From NCBI RefSeq assembly GCF_024612015.1, contig NZ_CP102512.1, forward strand, positions 7,564,001-7,628,000: a stretch of DNA of 64,000 bases. Direction: 5' to 3'. Source of the stretch: Streptomyces sp. CA-210063 (GTDB taxonomy: Bacteria; Actinomycetota; Actinomycetes; Streptomycetales; Streptomycetaceae). Under the pieces are notes generated by a model, which was not told the DNA's origin, searched no databases, and was given only the letters and a program-made list of their open reading frames with translations. The position numbers and the translations under genes were made by a program. Below, piece by piece: positions 1 to 8,734 of this stretch. Every line of letters starts with the position of its first letter. Position 1 is the first letter of the stretch.

Positions 1-1
1 C

Positions 2-202
2 CTCGACGCGGTGGGCGGCGCGGCGGTGGTGGGCGCGGGCTTCGGCCTGACGTACCTCCTGACCGGGCCGAGGACCACCGCGCCCCGTCAGGGGCGCGGG
101 GAACCGCGCGAGCAACCGGAGACGACCGGCACCCTCGCCACGGCCGTCCAGCACAACGGCGGCGGAGTGGGTGGAGACGACGGAGGCCGGGGCGGGGCGT
201 AG
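2..202 (+). CDS. C-terminal tail of an unidentified, probably membrane-associated protein (5' truncated by window edge)
   Basis: The frame is open from the first bases to a TAG at 200-202, so only the last 66 codons are visible. It starts with a small-residue hydrophobic stretch (GGAAVVGAGFGLTYLL) that could be the end of a membrane segment, followed by a hydrophilic Gly/Thr/Arg-rich tail. Part of that tail (PRQGRGEPREQP) is encoded by a dispersed repeat found elsewhere in the window, so the native C-terminus may have been altered by repeat insertion. I do not recognise the family. A hairpin at 231-260 follows. Confidence 0.5.
   Translation, partial: LDAVGGAAVVGAGFGLTYLLTGPRTTAPRQGRGEPREQPETTGTLATAVQHNGGGVGGDDGGRGGA
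88..117 (+). repeat. Dispersed ~30-bp repeat, copy A
   Basis: The core GGGGCGCGGGGAACcGCGCG matches three other places in the window (15006-15032 reversed, 27041-27070, 47966-47994 reversed) at 26 or more positions. This copy lies inside the 3' end of a reading frame. The others lie between genes. Confidence 0.7.
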
Positions 203-230
203 GAGAGAGTGCCCCGGCCTCCCGTTGAAC

Positions 231-260
231 GGGCCGACGGCGCCGGGAGGCCGTCGGCCC
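231..260. terminator. Hairpin terminator between convergent genes
   Basis: GGGCCGACGGC and its exact complement GCCGTCGGCCC flank an 8-nt loop. It sits between the stop of the leftmost gene (202) and the stop of the reverse-strand P450 (284), so it can serve both. There is no T-tract, which is usual for high-GC actinobacteria. Confidence 0.7.
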
Positions 261-283
261 GAGTGTGACGGGGCGGTGCTCGC

Positions 284-1519
284 TCAGCCGGTGGTCACCT
301 GAAGGTGCTTGACCCCGTTGATCCAGGCGGAGCGCAACCGGCTCGGCTCGCCCGCGAGCCTGAGCCCCGGCATCGCGTCGGCGATCGCGTTGAAGATCAG
401 GTTGATTTCCAGGACGGCCAGGGACTTGCCGAGGCAGAAGTGCGGGCCTCCGCCGCCGAAGCCGAGGTGGGGGTTGGGGTCGCGGGTGATGTCGAAGGTG
501 TCGGGGTCGGTGAAGACGTCCGGGTCGTGATTGGCGGAGGCGTAGAAGATGCCGACACGGTCGCCCTGCTTGATCAGCTTGCCGCCGAGTTCGACGTCCT
601 GGGTGGCGGTGCGCTGGAAGGAGTTGACCGGGGCGGCCCAGCGGACGATCTCCTCGGCGGCCGTCGCGGGGCGCTCGCGCTTGTAGAGGTCCCACTGGTC
701 GGGGTGGGTGAGGAAGGCGTGCATGCCGTGGGTGATGGCGTTGCGGGTCGTCTCGTTGCCCGCGACCGCCAGCATCAGCACGAAGAAGCCGAACTCGTCG
801 GAGGCGAGGTTGCCCTCGTCCTCGGCGGCCACCAGCGTGCTGACGATGTCCTTCGCCGGGCACTGCTTGCGGTCGGCGGCCATGTTCATGGCGTACGCGA
901 TGAGTTCCATCGCCGACTGCTGGCCGACCTCCTCGGTGATGGCGTACTCCGGGTCGTCGTACGAGATCATCCGGTTCGACCACTCGAAGATCCGGATGCG
1001 GTCCTCCTGCGGGATGCCGATCAGCTCGGCTATGGCCTGGAGGGGGAGTTCGCAGGCGACCTCGGTGACGAAGTCGAACGGGCCGGGGTGGGCGACGGCC
1101 TCCCGGGCGATGTTCAGGGCGCGGTGGCGCAGGTTGTCCTCCAGCGCGCGGATCGCCCGCGGGGTGAAGACGCGCTGCACGATCTGGCGGACCCGGGTGT
1201 GCTCCGGCGGATCCATGTTCAGCAGGATCAGCCGCTGGGCGTCGATCGCGTCGCGCTCGATGTGCTCGTTGAAGCGGATGATCGCGGTGTTGACCGTCGA
1301 GGAGAACAACTCCGGGTGCGTGGAGACGTACTTGACGTCCGCGTGCCGGGTGACGGCCCAGTAGCCCTCGTCCGCGAAGCCCGCGATGCCGGGCGCCTGC
1401 GGGATCCAGTGGACCGGTTCCGTGCGGCGCAGTTCGGCGAACTCCGGGAGGGGGACACGGTGGTGCAGCAGGTCGGGGTCGGTGAAGTCGAACCCGTCGG
1501 GCAGCGCTGGACAGGGCAT
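284..1519 (-). CDS. cyp125: Cytochrome P450, CYP125-like (steroid C26/C27 monooxygenase)
   Basis: A 411-residue P450. It has the I-helix motif AGNETTRN, the K-helix ExxR as EIVR, and the haem loop GFGGGGPHFCLG with the cysteine ligand near residue 362. Segments such as PDGFDFTDP, LLNMDPPEHTR and DEFGFFVLMLAVAGNETTRN follow mycobacterial CYP125, which oxidises the terminal methyl of the cholesterol side chain. The start is placed at the ATG at 1519 because CAGGAG sits 6 nt before it; a further ATG at 1540 would add seven residues. It is divergent from a FadA5-like thiolase, the same arrangement as Rv3545c/Rv3546. A regulatory palindrome overlaps its leader and KstR-type boxes lie upstream. Electrons could come from a ferredoxin such as the one at 16687, which is not adjacent. 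Steroid substrate is inferred from homology. Confidence 0.85.
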   Translation of the reverse strand: MPCPALPDGFDFTDPDLLHHRVPLPEFAELRRTEPVHWIPQAPGIAGFADEGYWAVTRHADVKYVSTHPELFSSTVNTAIIRFNEHIERDAIDAQRLILLNMDPPEHTRVRQIVQRVFTPRAIRALEDNLRHRALNIAREAVAHPGPFDFVTEVACELPLQAIAELIGIPQEDRIRIFEWSNRMISYDDPEYAITEEVGQQSAMELIAYAMNMAADRKQCPAKDIVSTLVAAEDEGNLASDEFGFFVLMLAVAGNETTRNAITHGMHAFLTHPDQWDLYKRERPATAAEEIVRWAAPVNSFQRTATQDVELGGKLIKQGDRVGIFYASANHDPDVFTDPDTFDITRDPNPHLGFGGGGPHFCLGKSLAVLEINLIFNAIADAMPGLRLAGEPSRLRSAWINGVKHLQVTTG

Positions 1520-1528
1520 CGGCGACTC

Positions 1529-1543
1529 CTGACGGAGCATCAG
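1529..1543. promoter_or_regulatory. CTGACGnnnCGTCAG palindrome, copy 1
   Basis: CTGACGGAGCATCAG is one base off the perfect palindrome found at three other steroid-type promoters here (15137, 32389, 44469). It overlaps the ribosome-binding region of the P450, so a bound repressor could block expression. The cognate regulator is unknown. Confidence 0.5.
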
Positions 1544-1566
1544 ATATAGGGAATTGCGGTGACCGT

Positions 1567-1580
1567 AGTAACGGGTTCTA
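1567..1580. promoter_or_regulatory. KstR-type operator (one mismatch)
   Basis: AGTAACGGGTTCTA matches the known KstR consensus TnnAACnnGTTnnA except for the first base. It lies 48 bp upstream of the P450 start in the divergent P450/thiolase intergenic region. Confidence 0.55.
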
Positions 1581-1676
1581 GAACTAGCAAGGGGTACGGG
1601 CCTTTCCGTCAGCTTTTCAATTGCCGCACGCCCCTTGCGGTGGTGGAGCCGCGCTCAGCAGACTGCTGAAGAGAAC

Positions 1677-1690
1677 TAGAACGCGTACTA
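1677..1690. promoter_or_regulatory. KstR-type operator (one mismatch), thiolase side
   Basis: TAGAACGCGTACTA differs from TnnAACnnGTTnnA at one base and sits at the centre of a longer quasi-palindrome (about 1674-1695). It is 66 bp upstream of the thiolase start, a typical repressor position. Confidence 0.6.
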
Positions 1691-1737
1691 GTTCTGCGTG
1701 GCGGGCCGGGCCGGGACGCCCCGCGCCGCGCGGGTAA

Positions 1738-2925
<1,188 letters not shown>

Positions 2926-2956
2926 GCCGCGGGGCGCCGGAGGAGATCCCGGATGT

Positions 2957-2989
2957 GGCCCTGCTGGTCGTCCCGCGACCAGCAGGGCC
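2957..2989 (+). terminator. Strong rho-independent-like hairpin after the thiolase
   Basis: A perfect 14-bp stem (GGCCCTGCTGGTCG with CGACCAGCAGGGCC) surrounds a 5-nt loop, 31 nt after the thiolase stop. Confidence 0.8.
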
Positions 2990-3122
2990 TTCCCCGTTGG
3001 GCGATCCCCCGTGCCCGCCCTTTCTTCCCCCGTCAGCGGCGCGTCCCCCGTGGTCGTGCCGCTCCATCCCCCGTTGTGCGCGGCCCCCGTACCGCTCACA
3101 CCCTTGATTTCAGCGACTCGCG

Positions 3123-3159
3123 CATTGTTTGGCAGGGGTGTTGAGCCTGCCAAACAATG
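3123..3159. promoter_or_regulatory. Long inverted repeat upstream of the WD40/STAND gene
   Basis: CATTGTTTGGCAGG and its exact complement CCTGCCAAACAATG form 14-bp arms around 9 nt. It is strikingly AT-rich for this genome and lies about 90 bp before the proposed start of the HTH-STAND-WD40 gene. It could be an operator, possibly for that protein's own HTH domain, or a leader hairpin. Confidence 0.55.
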
Positions 3160-3247
3160 GCCGGACGCGATCTCTCCGGTTAGGTGGCCGGATGCGTACG
3201 GTGGCTGTCCGGGATCGTGTGGGTGTGGCGGGAGGGGAAACAGAGCG

Positions 3248-6200
3248 GTGGCGGGTCGTCGTGAGGTGCCGGTCGATCCGGGGGCAGGGCCGGTGCAGCG
3301 GTTCGCGTTCGAGTTGCGGAAACTGCGGACCGAGGCGGGCGGGCTCACCTACCGGGCGATGGCCGAGCAGGCCGGCTACTCGATCACCACGCTGTCCCAG
3401 GCGGCGGGCGGCGAGCAGTTGCCCACGCTGCCGGTGGCCCTGGCCTTCGTGACGGCCTGCGGGGGCGACCCGGTGGAGTGGGAGATCCGGTGGCACCAGG
3501 CGGTCGAGGAGGCCGCCGCCTTCGACACGGAGAACGACGGGGACGGCGCGGAGCCGCCGTACCGGGGGCTGGCCCGATTCGAGACCGACGACAGCGGCCT
3601 CTTCTTCGGCCGCGACCGCCTCACCGCCGAGCTCGTCGGCCTGCTGCGCCGCCGCCGGTTCGCGGCGGTCTTCGGCCCGTCCGGGATCGGCAAGTCCTCC
3701 CTGTTGCGCGCCGGTCTGATCCCCGCCCTCCGGGAATCGCGGGAACAGGGCCCGCGGTTGTCCGGGATCAGCATCCTGACGCCTGGCGATCAGCTGGCGC
3801 GGACCCATGAGCTGTTGTCGGAGACCACCGGCACGAGCGCTGGTGACCGGCTCGTGGTCGTCGACCAGTTCGAGGAGGTCTTCACCCTCTGCCATGACGC
3901 GGCCGAACGGGCCCGGTTCATCGACCTGTTGCTGACCGCGCGCGATCCGGACAGCCGACTGCGGGTGTTGTTGGCCGTGCGCGCGGACTTCTACGGCCGT
4001 TGCGCCGAGCACCGTGAGCTGGCCGAGGCGCTCGGGGACGCCAATCTGCTGGCGGGGCCGATGAGTTCGGCGGAGCTGCGCGAGGTCGTCGTCAAGCCGG
4101 CCGCGGCCGCCGGGCTGACCGTGGAGCGGGCGCTGACGACCAGGCTGGTCGACGAGATCACCGACGCGCCCGGCGGGCTGCCGCTGCTGTCGCACGTCCT
4201 GCTGGAGACATGGCGCCGGCGCCGGGGCAAGACGCTGACGCTGGCCGGGTACGAGGCGGCCGGGGGCCTGGACGGGGCGATCGCGAAGACCGCCGAGGAC
4301 GTCCACAGCGGGTTCACCGAGGGCGAGGCGGCCACGGCCCGCCGGGTGCTGCTGCGGCTGATATCGCCGGGCGACGGCACGCCCGACACCCGACGGCCCG
4401 CCGACCGGGCCGAGTTGGAGACCACCGGCACGGGACCGGAGGAGGTCGCCCAGGTCCTTGAGGCGCTCACCAAGGCCCGTCTCCTCACCCTCGACGGCCC
4501 CACCGTCGAAGTCGCCCACGAAGCGCTCATCACCGCCTGGCCCCGGCTGCGCGGCTGGATCGAGGAGGACCGGGACCGGCTCCGCGCCCACCGCCAACTG
4601 ACCGAGGCGGCCCGCGCCTGGGAGGAGCTGGGCCGGGACCAGGGCGCGCTGTACCGGGGGAGCCGGCTCGTCACCGCGCGGGAGTATTTCGGGGGACCGG
4701 GGGAGGCCGGTGGCCGGGGCCCCGGGTGGGCCGATGGATCGAGCCACGGTCTGAGCGACGACCTCACCGACCAGGAAGCCGCCTTCCTCACCGCCAGTCT
4801 CGCCGCCCTCGACCACGAGGAACGCGCCCGGGCCCGGACCACTCGCCGCCTGCGCGTCCTCGTCACCTCCCTGGCCTGCCTCCTCGCCCTCGCTTTGACC
4901 GCCACGGCGGTCGCCTACTGGCAGCGTCAGAGCGCCGTGAACGCCCAACAGGCCGGACTATCCCGGCAGTTGGCCGCCCAGTCCACCGCCCTGCTGGACA
5001 GCGACACCGACCTCGCCTCGCTCCTGGCCATCAAGGCGTACCGCACGAGCCCCACCCGTGAGGCCACCCGGAGCCTGTACGCGGCCGCGGCCGTCCCGCT
5101 CGAACACCGGCTGACCGGACACACCGGAACCGTGAGCGCCCTCGCCTACAGCTCCGACGGGAAGACCCTCGTCACCGGCAGTTTCGACGGCACGGTCCGG
5201 CTGTGGGACACGGCGACCGGACGTGCCGGGAAGGTGCTCACCGGCGGCGACCACACCGCGCTCGTGCGCACCGTGGCCTTCAGCCCGGACGGCAGGACCC
5301 TCGCCACCAGCGGCGGTGAGGAGGTGCGGCTGCGGGACGCGGCCACCGGGCGCGTCCGGGATGCGCTCACCGTCCGGGTGACCGAGGAGGACAGCGTGGC
5401 GTCGGTGGGCTTCGCCCATGACGGCCGCGCCCTGGCCGTACGGGAGAACGGGCAGGTGTTGGACGTGGCGAGCGGCCGTGTCGTGACCACCCTCAAGGGC
5501 CCCACCGGTCTGGAGCTGGCGGTGGCGTTCAGCCCCGACGGCCGCACCCTCGCCACCAGCACCCGGGACCACACCGCACAGCTGTGGGACCTGGCCACCG
5601 GCAGACTGCTGTCCACCCTCAAGAGCGGTACCGGCGTGGTGAGTTCACTGGCGTTCGACCCGGACGGGAAGACGCTGGTCACCGGCACCGAGGACGGCAC
5701 CGTACATCTGTGGAACGTGGCCGACGGCAGGCAACGGACCACCCTCACCAGCGCCAGCAGCCGCGTCGAGACCATGGCGTTCAGCCCGGACGCCAAGACC
5801 CTCGCCGCCGGCAGCTACGACGGCACCGTACGCCTGTGGGACCTCGCCACCGGACGCGTCAGGACCACCCTCACCGGCCACATCAACCCCGTGATGTCGG
5901 TGGCGTTCAGCCCTGACGGACACCAACTGGCCGCGGGCAACGAGGACAGCGAGTTCGCGGGCGACGACCGGGTCGGCGTCCGGCTGTGGAACGTGACCGC
6001 CCACCGGCCCCGCGCCACACTGACCGTTCCCGGCGGCAGCCTCGAAGCGGTGGCGTTCGGTCCCGACGGCGACACCCTCGCCACCGCCAGCGTCCTGATG
6101 ACCCAGGACATCCGGGACACCGCCGGTGTGGTGCGGCTGTGGGATCCGGCCACCCGCCGTATGAAGGCCACCCTCACCCGTGAGCGGGCCATCGTGGAGA

Positions 6201-7057
6201 CGATGCTCTTCAGCCCTGACGGCAGGACGCTCGCCCTCACCAAAGACGCCGAGGCGCAGCTGTGGGACGTCGCCACCCGCCGACTGCGGACCACACTCCC
6301 CAGCCAGTTCGTCAACAGGATGGTGTACAGCCCCGACGGGAAAACGCTGGTGACCGCGGGCGACGGTCTGGTGCTGTGGGACGTCGCGACCGGCCGCGCC
6401 CGGGCCAACTTCCCCAAGGGGGACGAGAGTTCGGTGCTGGCGTTCAGCCCCACGGGCGATGTCCTCGCCACCGCCGGAGGCAACGACGAGAAGATCCGGC
6501 TCCGGGACCCCGACACCGGCCGCGTCCGCAGCACGCTCACCGACCCCGCCGCCCGCCCCACACCGACGCGCCACGCGGACGACGACTTCATCATGTTCCG
6601 GCAGATCGAGTCGATGGCGTTCAGCCCGGACGGCCGCACCCTCGCCGCCGGTTCCTCCGACGGCACGGTACGGCTGTGGGACACCGCCAGTGGACAACTC
6701 GACACCACCCTGACCGCGGGCACCACGGAAGCCCCGGTGACGGTCGCGTTCAGCCCGGACGGCCGCACCCTCGCCACCGCCGCCTCCGACAGCACGGTAC
6801 GGCTGTGGGACACCGCCACCGGGTACACGCGCGCGACCCTCACCGGTCACGCCGGCGGCCCTCGGACGATGGCCTTCAGCCCGGACGGACGCACCCTCGC
6901 GACCGGGGATTACGAGGGCGGCCTACGCCTGTGGAACGTGGACCTGCCCGCGCCGGACCAGTCCATCACCCACATCTGCCGGGCGATCCACCGCGACCTC
7001 ACCCAGCAGGAACGGGCGCTGTATCTGCCGGACCAGGAGTCAGGCGGAGTGTGCTGA
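3248..7057 (+). CDS. HTH-STAND NTPase with C-terminal WD40 propeller
   Basis: A 1269-residue multidomain signalling protein. Residues ~15-80 form an XRE-like helix-turn-helix (ELRKLR...TYRAMAEQAGYSITTLSQAAGG). Residues ~115-440 form a STAND/AAA NTPase with P-loop GPSGIGKSSLL (143-153) and a Walker B-like LVVVDQFEEV. A membrane segment lies near 536-558 (VLVTSLACLLALALTATAVAYW region). The remainder is about 14 WD40-like units, each with AFSPDGRTLATG and VRLWDTATG signatures. The GTG at 3248 is chosen because it directly precedes the conserved HTH start and follows GGGAGGGG; the frame is open further upstream. STAND proteins of this type couple sensing to oligomerisation, and the DNA-binding and membrane segments suggest a signal transducer. 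The ligand and target are unknown. Its 3' end overlaps the convergent DUF397 gene by 18 bp. Confidence 0.85.
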   Translation: MAGRREVPVDPGAGPVQRFAFELRKLRTEAGGLTYRAMAEQAGYSITTLSQAAGGEQLPTLPVALAFVTACGGDPVEWEIRWHQAVEEAAAFDTENDGDGAEPPYRGLARFETDDSGLFFGRDRLTAELVGLLRRRRFAAVFGPSGIGKSSLLRAGLIPALRESREQGPRLSGISILTPGDQLARTHELLSETTGTSAGDRLVVVDQFEEVFTLCHDAAERARFIDLLLTARDPDSRLRVLLAVRADFYGRCAEHRELAEALGDANLLAGPMSSAELREVVVKPAAAAGLTVERALTTRLVDEITDAPGGLPLLSHVLLETWRRRRGKTLTLAGYEAAGGLDGAIAKTAEDVHSGFTEGEAATARRVLLRLISPGDGTPDTRRPADRAELETTGTGPEEVAQVLEALTKARLLTLDGPTVEVAHEALITAWPRLRGWIEEDRDRLRAHRQLTEAARAWEELGRDQGALYRGSRLVTAREYFGGPGEAGGRGPGWADGSSHGLSDDLTDQEAAFLTASLAALDHEERARARTTRRLRVLVTSLACLLALALTATAVAYWQRQSAVNAQQAGLSRQLAAQSTALLDSDTDLASLLAIKAYRTSPTREATRSLYAAAAVPLEHRLTGHTGTVSALAYSSDGKTLVTGSFDGTVRLWDTATGRAGKVLTGGDHTALVRTVAFSPDGRTLATSGGEEVRLRDAATGRVRDALTVRVTEEDSVASVGFAHDGRALAVRENGQVLDVASGRVVTTLKGPTGLELAVAFSPDGRTLATSTRDHTAQLWDLATGRLLSTLKSGTGVVSSLAFDPDGKTLVTGTEDGTVHLWNVADGRQRTTLTSASSRVETMAFSPDAKTLAAGSYDGTVRLWDLATGRVRTTLTGHINPVMSVAFSPDGHQLAAGNEDSEFAGDDRVGVRLWNVTAHRPRATLTVPGGSLEAVAFGPDGDTLATASVLMTQDIRDTAGVVRLWDPATRRMKATLTRERAIVETMLFSPDGRTLALTKDAEAQLWDVATRRLRTTLPSQFVNRMVYSPDGKTLVTAGDGLVLWDVATGRARANFPKGDESSVLAFSPTGDVLATAGGNDEKIRLRDPDTGRVRSTLTDPAARPTPTRHADDDFIMFRQIESMAFSPDGRTLAAGSSDGTVRLWDTASGQLDTTLTAGTTEAPVTVAFSPDGRTLATAASDSTVRLWDTATGYTRATLTGHAGGPRTMAFSPDGRTLATGDYEGGLRLWNVDLPAPDQSITHICRAIHRDLTQQERALYLPDQESGGVC

Positions 7058-7321
7058 GGCCCAGCCGATGAAGGTGCTGAACGCGGCGGGGCCAAGGGTG
7101 AGTTGGGGGCCCGCCGGGTTCTTGGAGTCGCGGATGGAGATGGTGGGGCAGGAGGGGGCTTCGGCGATCTCTACGCAATCACCGCCCTGGTCACCGCTGT
7201 ACGACGACTTGCGCCAGACCAGGACCCCGAGCGGTGCGCACTCGATGCAGTCGCCGCCCTGGTCGCTGCTGTGGCTGGACTTACGCCACCGGGTCCCTGT
7301 CGGGATCGCGTTGCTCTCCAT
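7040..7321 (-). CDS. Tandem DUF397-domain protein
   Basis: A 93-residue protein with two DUF397 motifs in a row: WRKSSHSSDQGGDCIECA and WRKSSYSGDQGGDCVEIA, followed by ISIRDSKNPAGPQL. DUF397 proteins nearly always accompany an XRE regulator of the BldB/AbaA-like family in Streptomyces, and are thought to act with it in development or secondary metabolism. GGAGGA lies 5 nt before the ATG. The start overlaps the upstream XRE gene by 41 nt in another frame, so translation is probably coupled. The doubled domain is less usual than the single one. Confidence 0.85.
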   Translation of the reverse strand: MESNAIPTGTRWRKSSHSSDQGGDCIECAPLGVLVWRKSSYSGDQGGDCVEIAEAPSCPTISIRDSKNPAGPQLTLGPAAFSTFIGWASAHSA

Positions 7322-8129
7322 AGCGGTCCTCCATCACGCGTCGGATCAGCTCCGCCGAGTCCCTGAGGGAGAGGGCAGCGGCTTGAAGATGATCGTAACG
7401 GAGCGAGCAGTCCTGGACGGTGTCCGGGTTCGCGGTGGGATGCCCACTCCCGTAGCCCTCGGTGTAGACGATGTCCGGGTCTCGACGGCAGCGGTAGAGG
7501 TTGAATGAGCCTTGTAGCCCTGCGTGTGCTCCGGCCTCGAAGGTCAGGATCTGTACGTTGATCCGGGGGTTCTTCTCGAAGGCCAACAGTTTCAGCAATT
7601 GGCTGCGCATGACATCCGCGCCGCCGATCTTTTGATACAGCGCCGCCTCGCTGATGACGGCCCACAGGACCGGCGGCTCCTCCTTCTCGAAGATGCGCTG
7701 GCGGGCGAGTCGTACGGCCGTCCGGTCGTCGAGGTCGGTCTCGTCCAGGGCGCCCAGTACAGCGCGTACATAGCCCTCTGTCTGGAGCAGGCCGTGGACC
7801 AAGTGCGTCTGGAACGTGCAGATCTCGGCGGCCCGAACCTCCATCTCCGCCACCTGCTGGAACCAGGCCGGAAGTTGATGGCGCATCACCAGAACCGCGA
7901 GCCGGGACAACAACCCGCCCGTCTCCAGCGCCACATCCACCCGCTCGCTGAACTCCAGCGTCGGCACCTTTCTCGCCGTCTCGATCTGCCCAACCAGTGA
8001 CGCGGTATACCCGAGGATGTCCCCCAGTTGCTTCTGTGTCAGGCCCGCGGCCTCGCGGCAGCGCCGCAACTCGTAGCCGTAGTAGTCCAGTGGTGAGGCG
8101 CCGGGATCGAGGGTGTGGATCTGGGTCAC
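7281..8129 (-). CDS. XRE-family regulator with DUF5753 domain
   Basis: A 282-residue protein. The helix-turn-helix is at ~15-70 (LRRCREAAGLTQKQLGDILGYTASLVGQIETARKVP), read as two adjacent segments, and is followed by the DUF5753 ligand-binding-like region with the typical AWFQQVAEMEVRAAEICTFQ and GLLQTEGYVRAVL motifs. The GTG at 8129 is preferred because GAGGGGAC precedes it at 7 nt spacing and the protein then starts just before the HTH; an upstream start at 8261 would overlap the divergent gene. It forms a coupled pair with the DUF397 gene and is divergent from an HATPase protein at 8222, the common three-gene neighbourhood of this family. Confidence 0.88.
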   Translation of the reverse strand: MTQIHTLDPGASPLDYYGYELRRCREAAGLTQKQLGDILGYTASLVGQIETARKVPTLEFSERVDVALETGGLLSRLAVLVMRHQLPAWFQQVAEMEVRAAEICTFQTHLVHGLLQTEGYVRAVLGALDETDLDDRTAVRLARQRIFEKEEPPVLWAVISEAALYQKIGGADVMRSQLLKLLAFEKNPRINVQILTFEAGAHAGLQGSFNLYRCRRDPDIVYTEGYGSGHPTANPDTVQDCSLRYDHLQAAALSLRDSAELIRRVMEDRYGEQRDPDRDPVA

Positions 8130-8221
8130 GTGGAGTCCCCTCTGCTGAGCTTCAACTCGCTCTTTAACAGGTTGTGTCCGATCTGTAGCTGACGGTAGTC
8201 GCGTCGGGCCAGTCTTGTGGT

Positions 8222-8650
8222 GTGAACGCATACTTTCCCCCCTTCCTTTTGGGTGCCTCACCCGCCCAGTACCGGATCTGCCTCACCGTGGGTGAGCACT
8301 CCGCGCATCACATCCGACGAATCGTCCGGTCGTATCTGGACGACTGGGAGATGGCGGAGCTGTCGGACGCCGTGGAACTGGGCGTGACCGAGCTGCTGGC
8401 CAATGTCGTACGTCACGTCCCCGACCGGCGCTGCACGCTGCTGTTGCTGAGGGCGGCGGCCGGGGTGCGGGTGGAGGTCGGCGACGGTTCGGAGCAACTA
8501 CCCGTAGTCCGGGAGGACTTGTCGTCGGAGGCGGTCGGCGGGCGCGGCCTCGTGCTGCTGGACGCGGTGGCGGACAAGTGGGGGGTGGGGCCCCGGCTCG
8601 CCGGCGGCAAGACCGTGTGGTTCGAGTGCCGGGGTGACGACAGCGGCTGA
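8222..8650 (+). CDS. HATPase_c anti-sigma-like ATP-binding protein
   Basis: A 142-residue GHKL/HATPase domain related to SpoIIAB/RsbW-type serine kinases. The N-box is ELGVTELLANVVRHV and the G-box region GGRGLVLLDAVADKWGV. It has no sensor or dimerisation domain, so it probably binds a sigma factor, an anti-anti-sigma factor or a regulator. It is divergent from the XRE/DUF397 pair with about 90 bp between starts, an arrangement seen repeatedly in Streptomyces. The GTG start at 8222 is weakly supported by its leader. Confidence 0.8.
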   Translation: MNAYFPPFLLGASPAQYRICLTVGEHSAHHIRRIVRSYLDDWEMAELSDAVELGVTELLANVVRHVPDRRCTLLLLRAAAGVRVEVGDGSEQLPVVREDLSSEAVGGRGLVLLDAVADKWGVGPRLAGGKTVWFECRGDDSG

Positions 8651-8734
8651 CGGTAGTGCGGGGGACGGGCGAGTCGGGGATGATGTGGGATCTTCGGCAG
8701 GGCCCGGGGGCATGCGGCAGGTCAGGGGGTTGCG

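Noticed and set aside
305..1549. Long forward-strand frames opposite the P450 and many similar long frames opposite other genes
   Set aside because: They are by-products of high third-position GC on the coding strand. Their translations are low-complexity Arg/Gly/Val or Pro/Arg/Ala and match no family.
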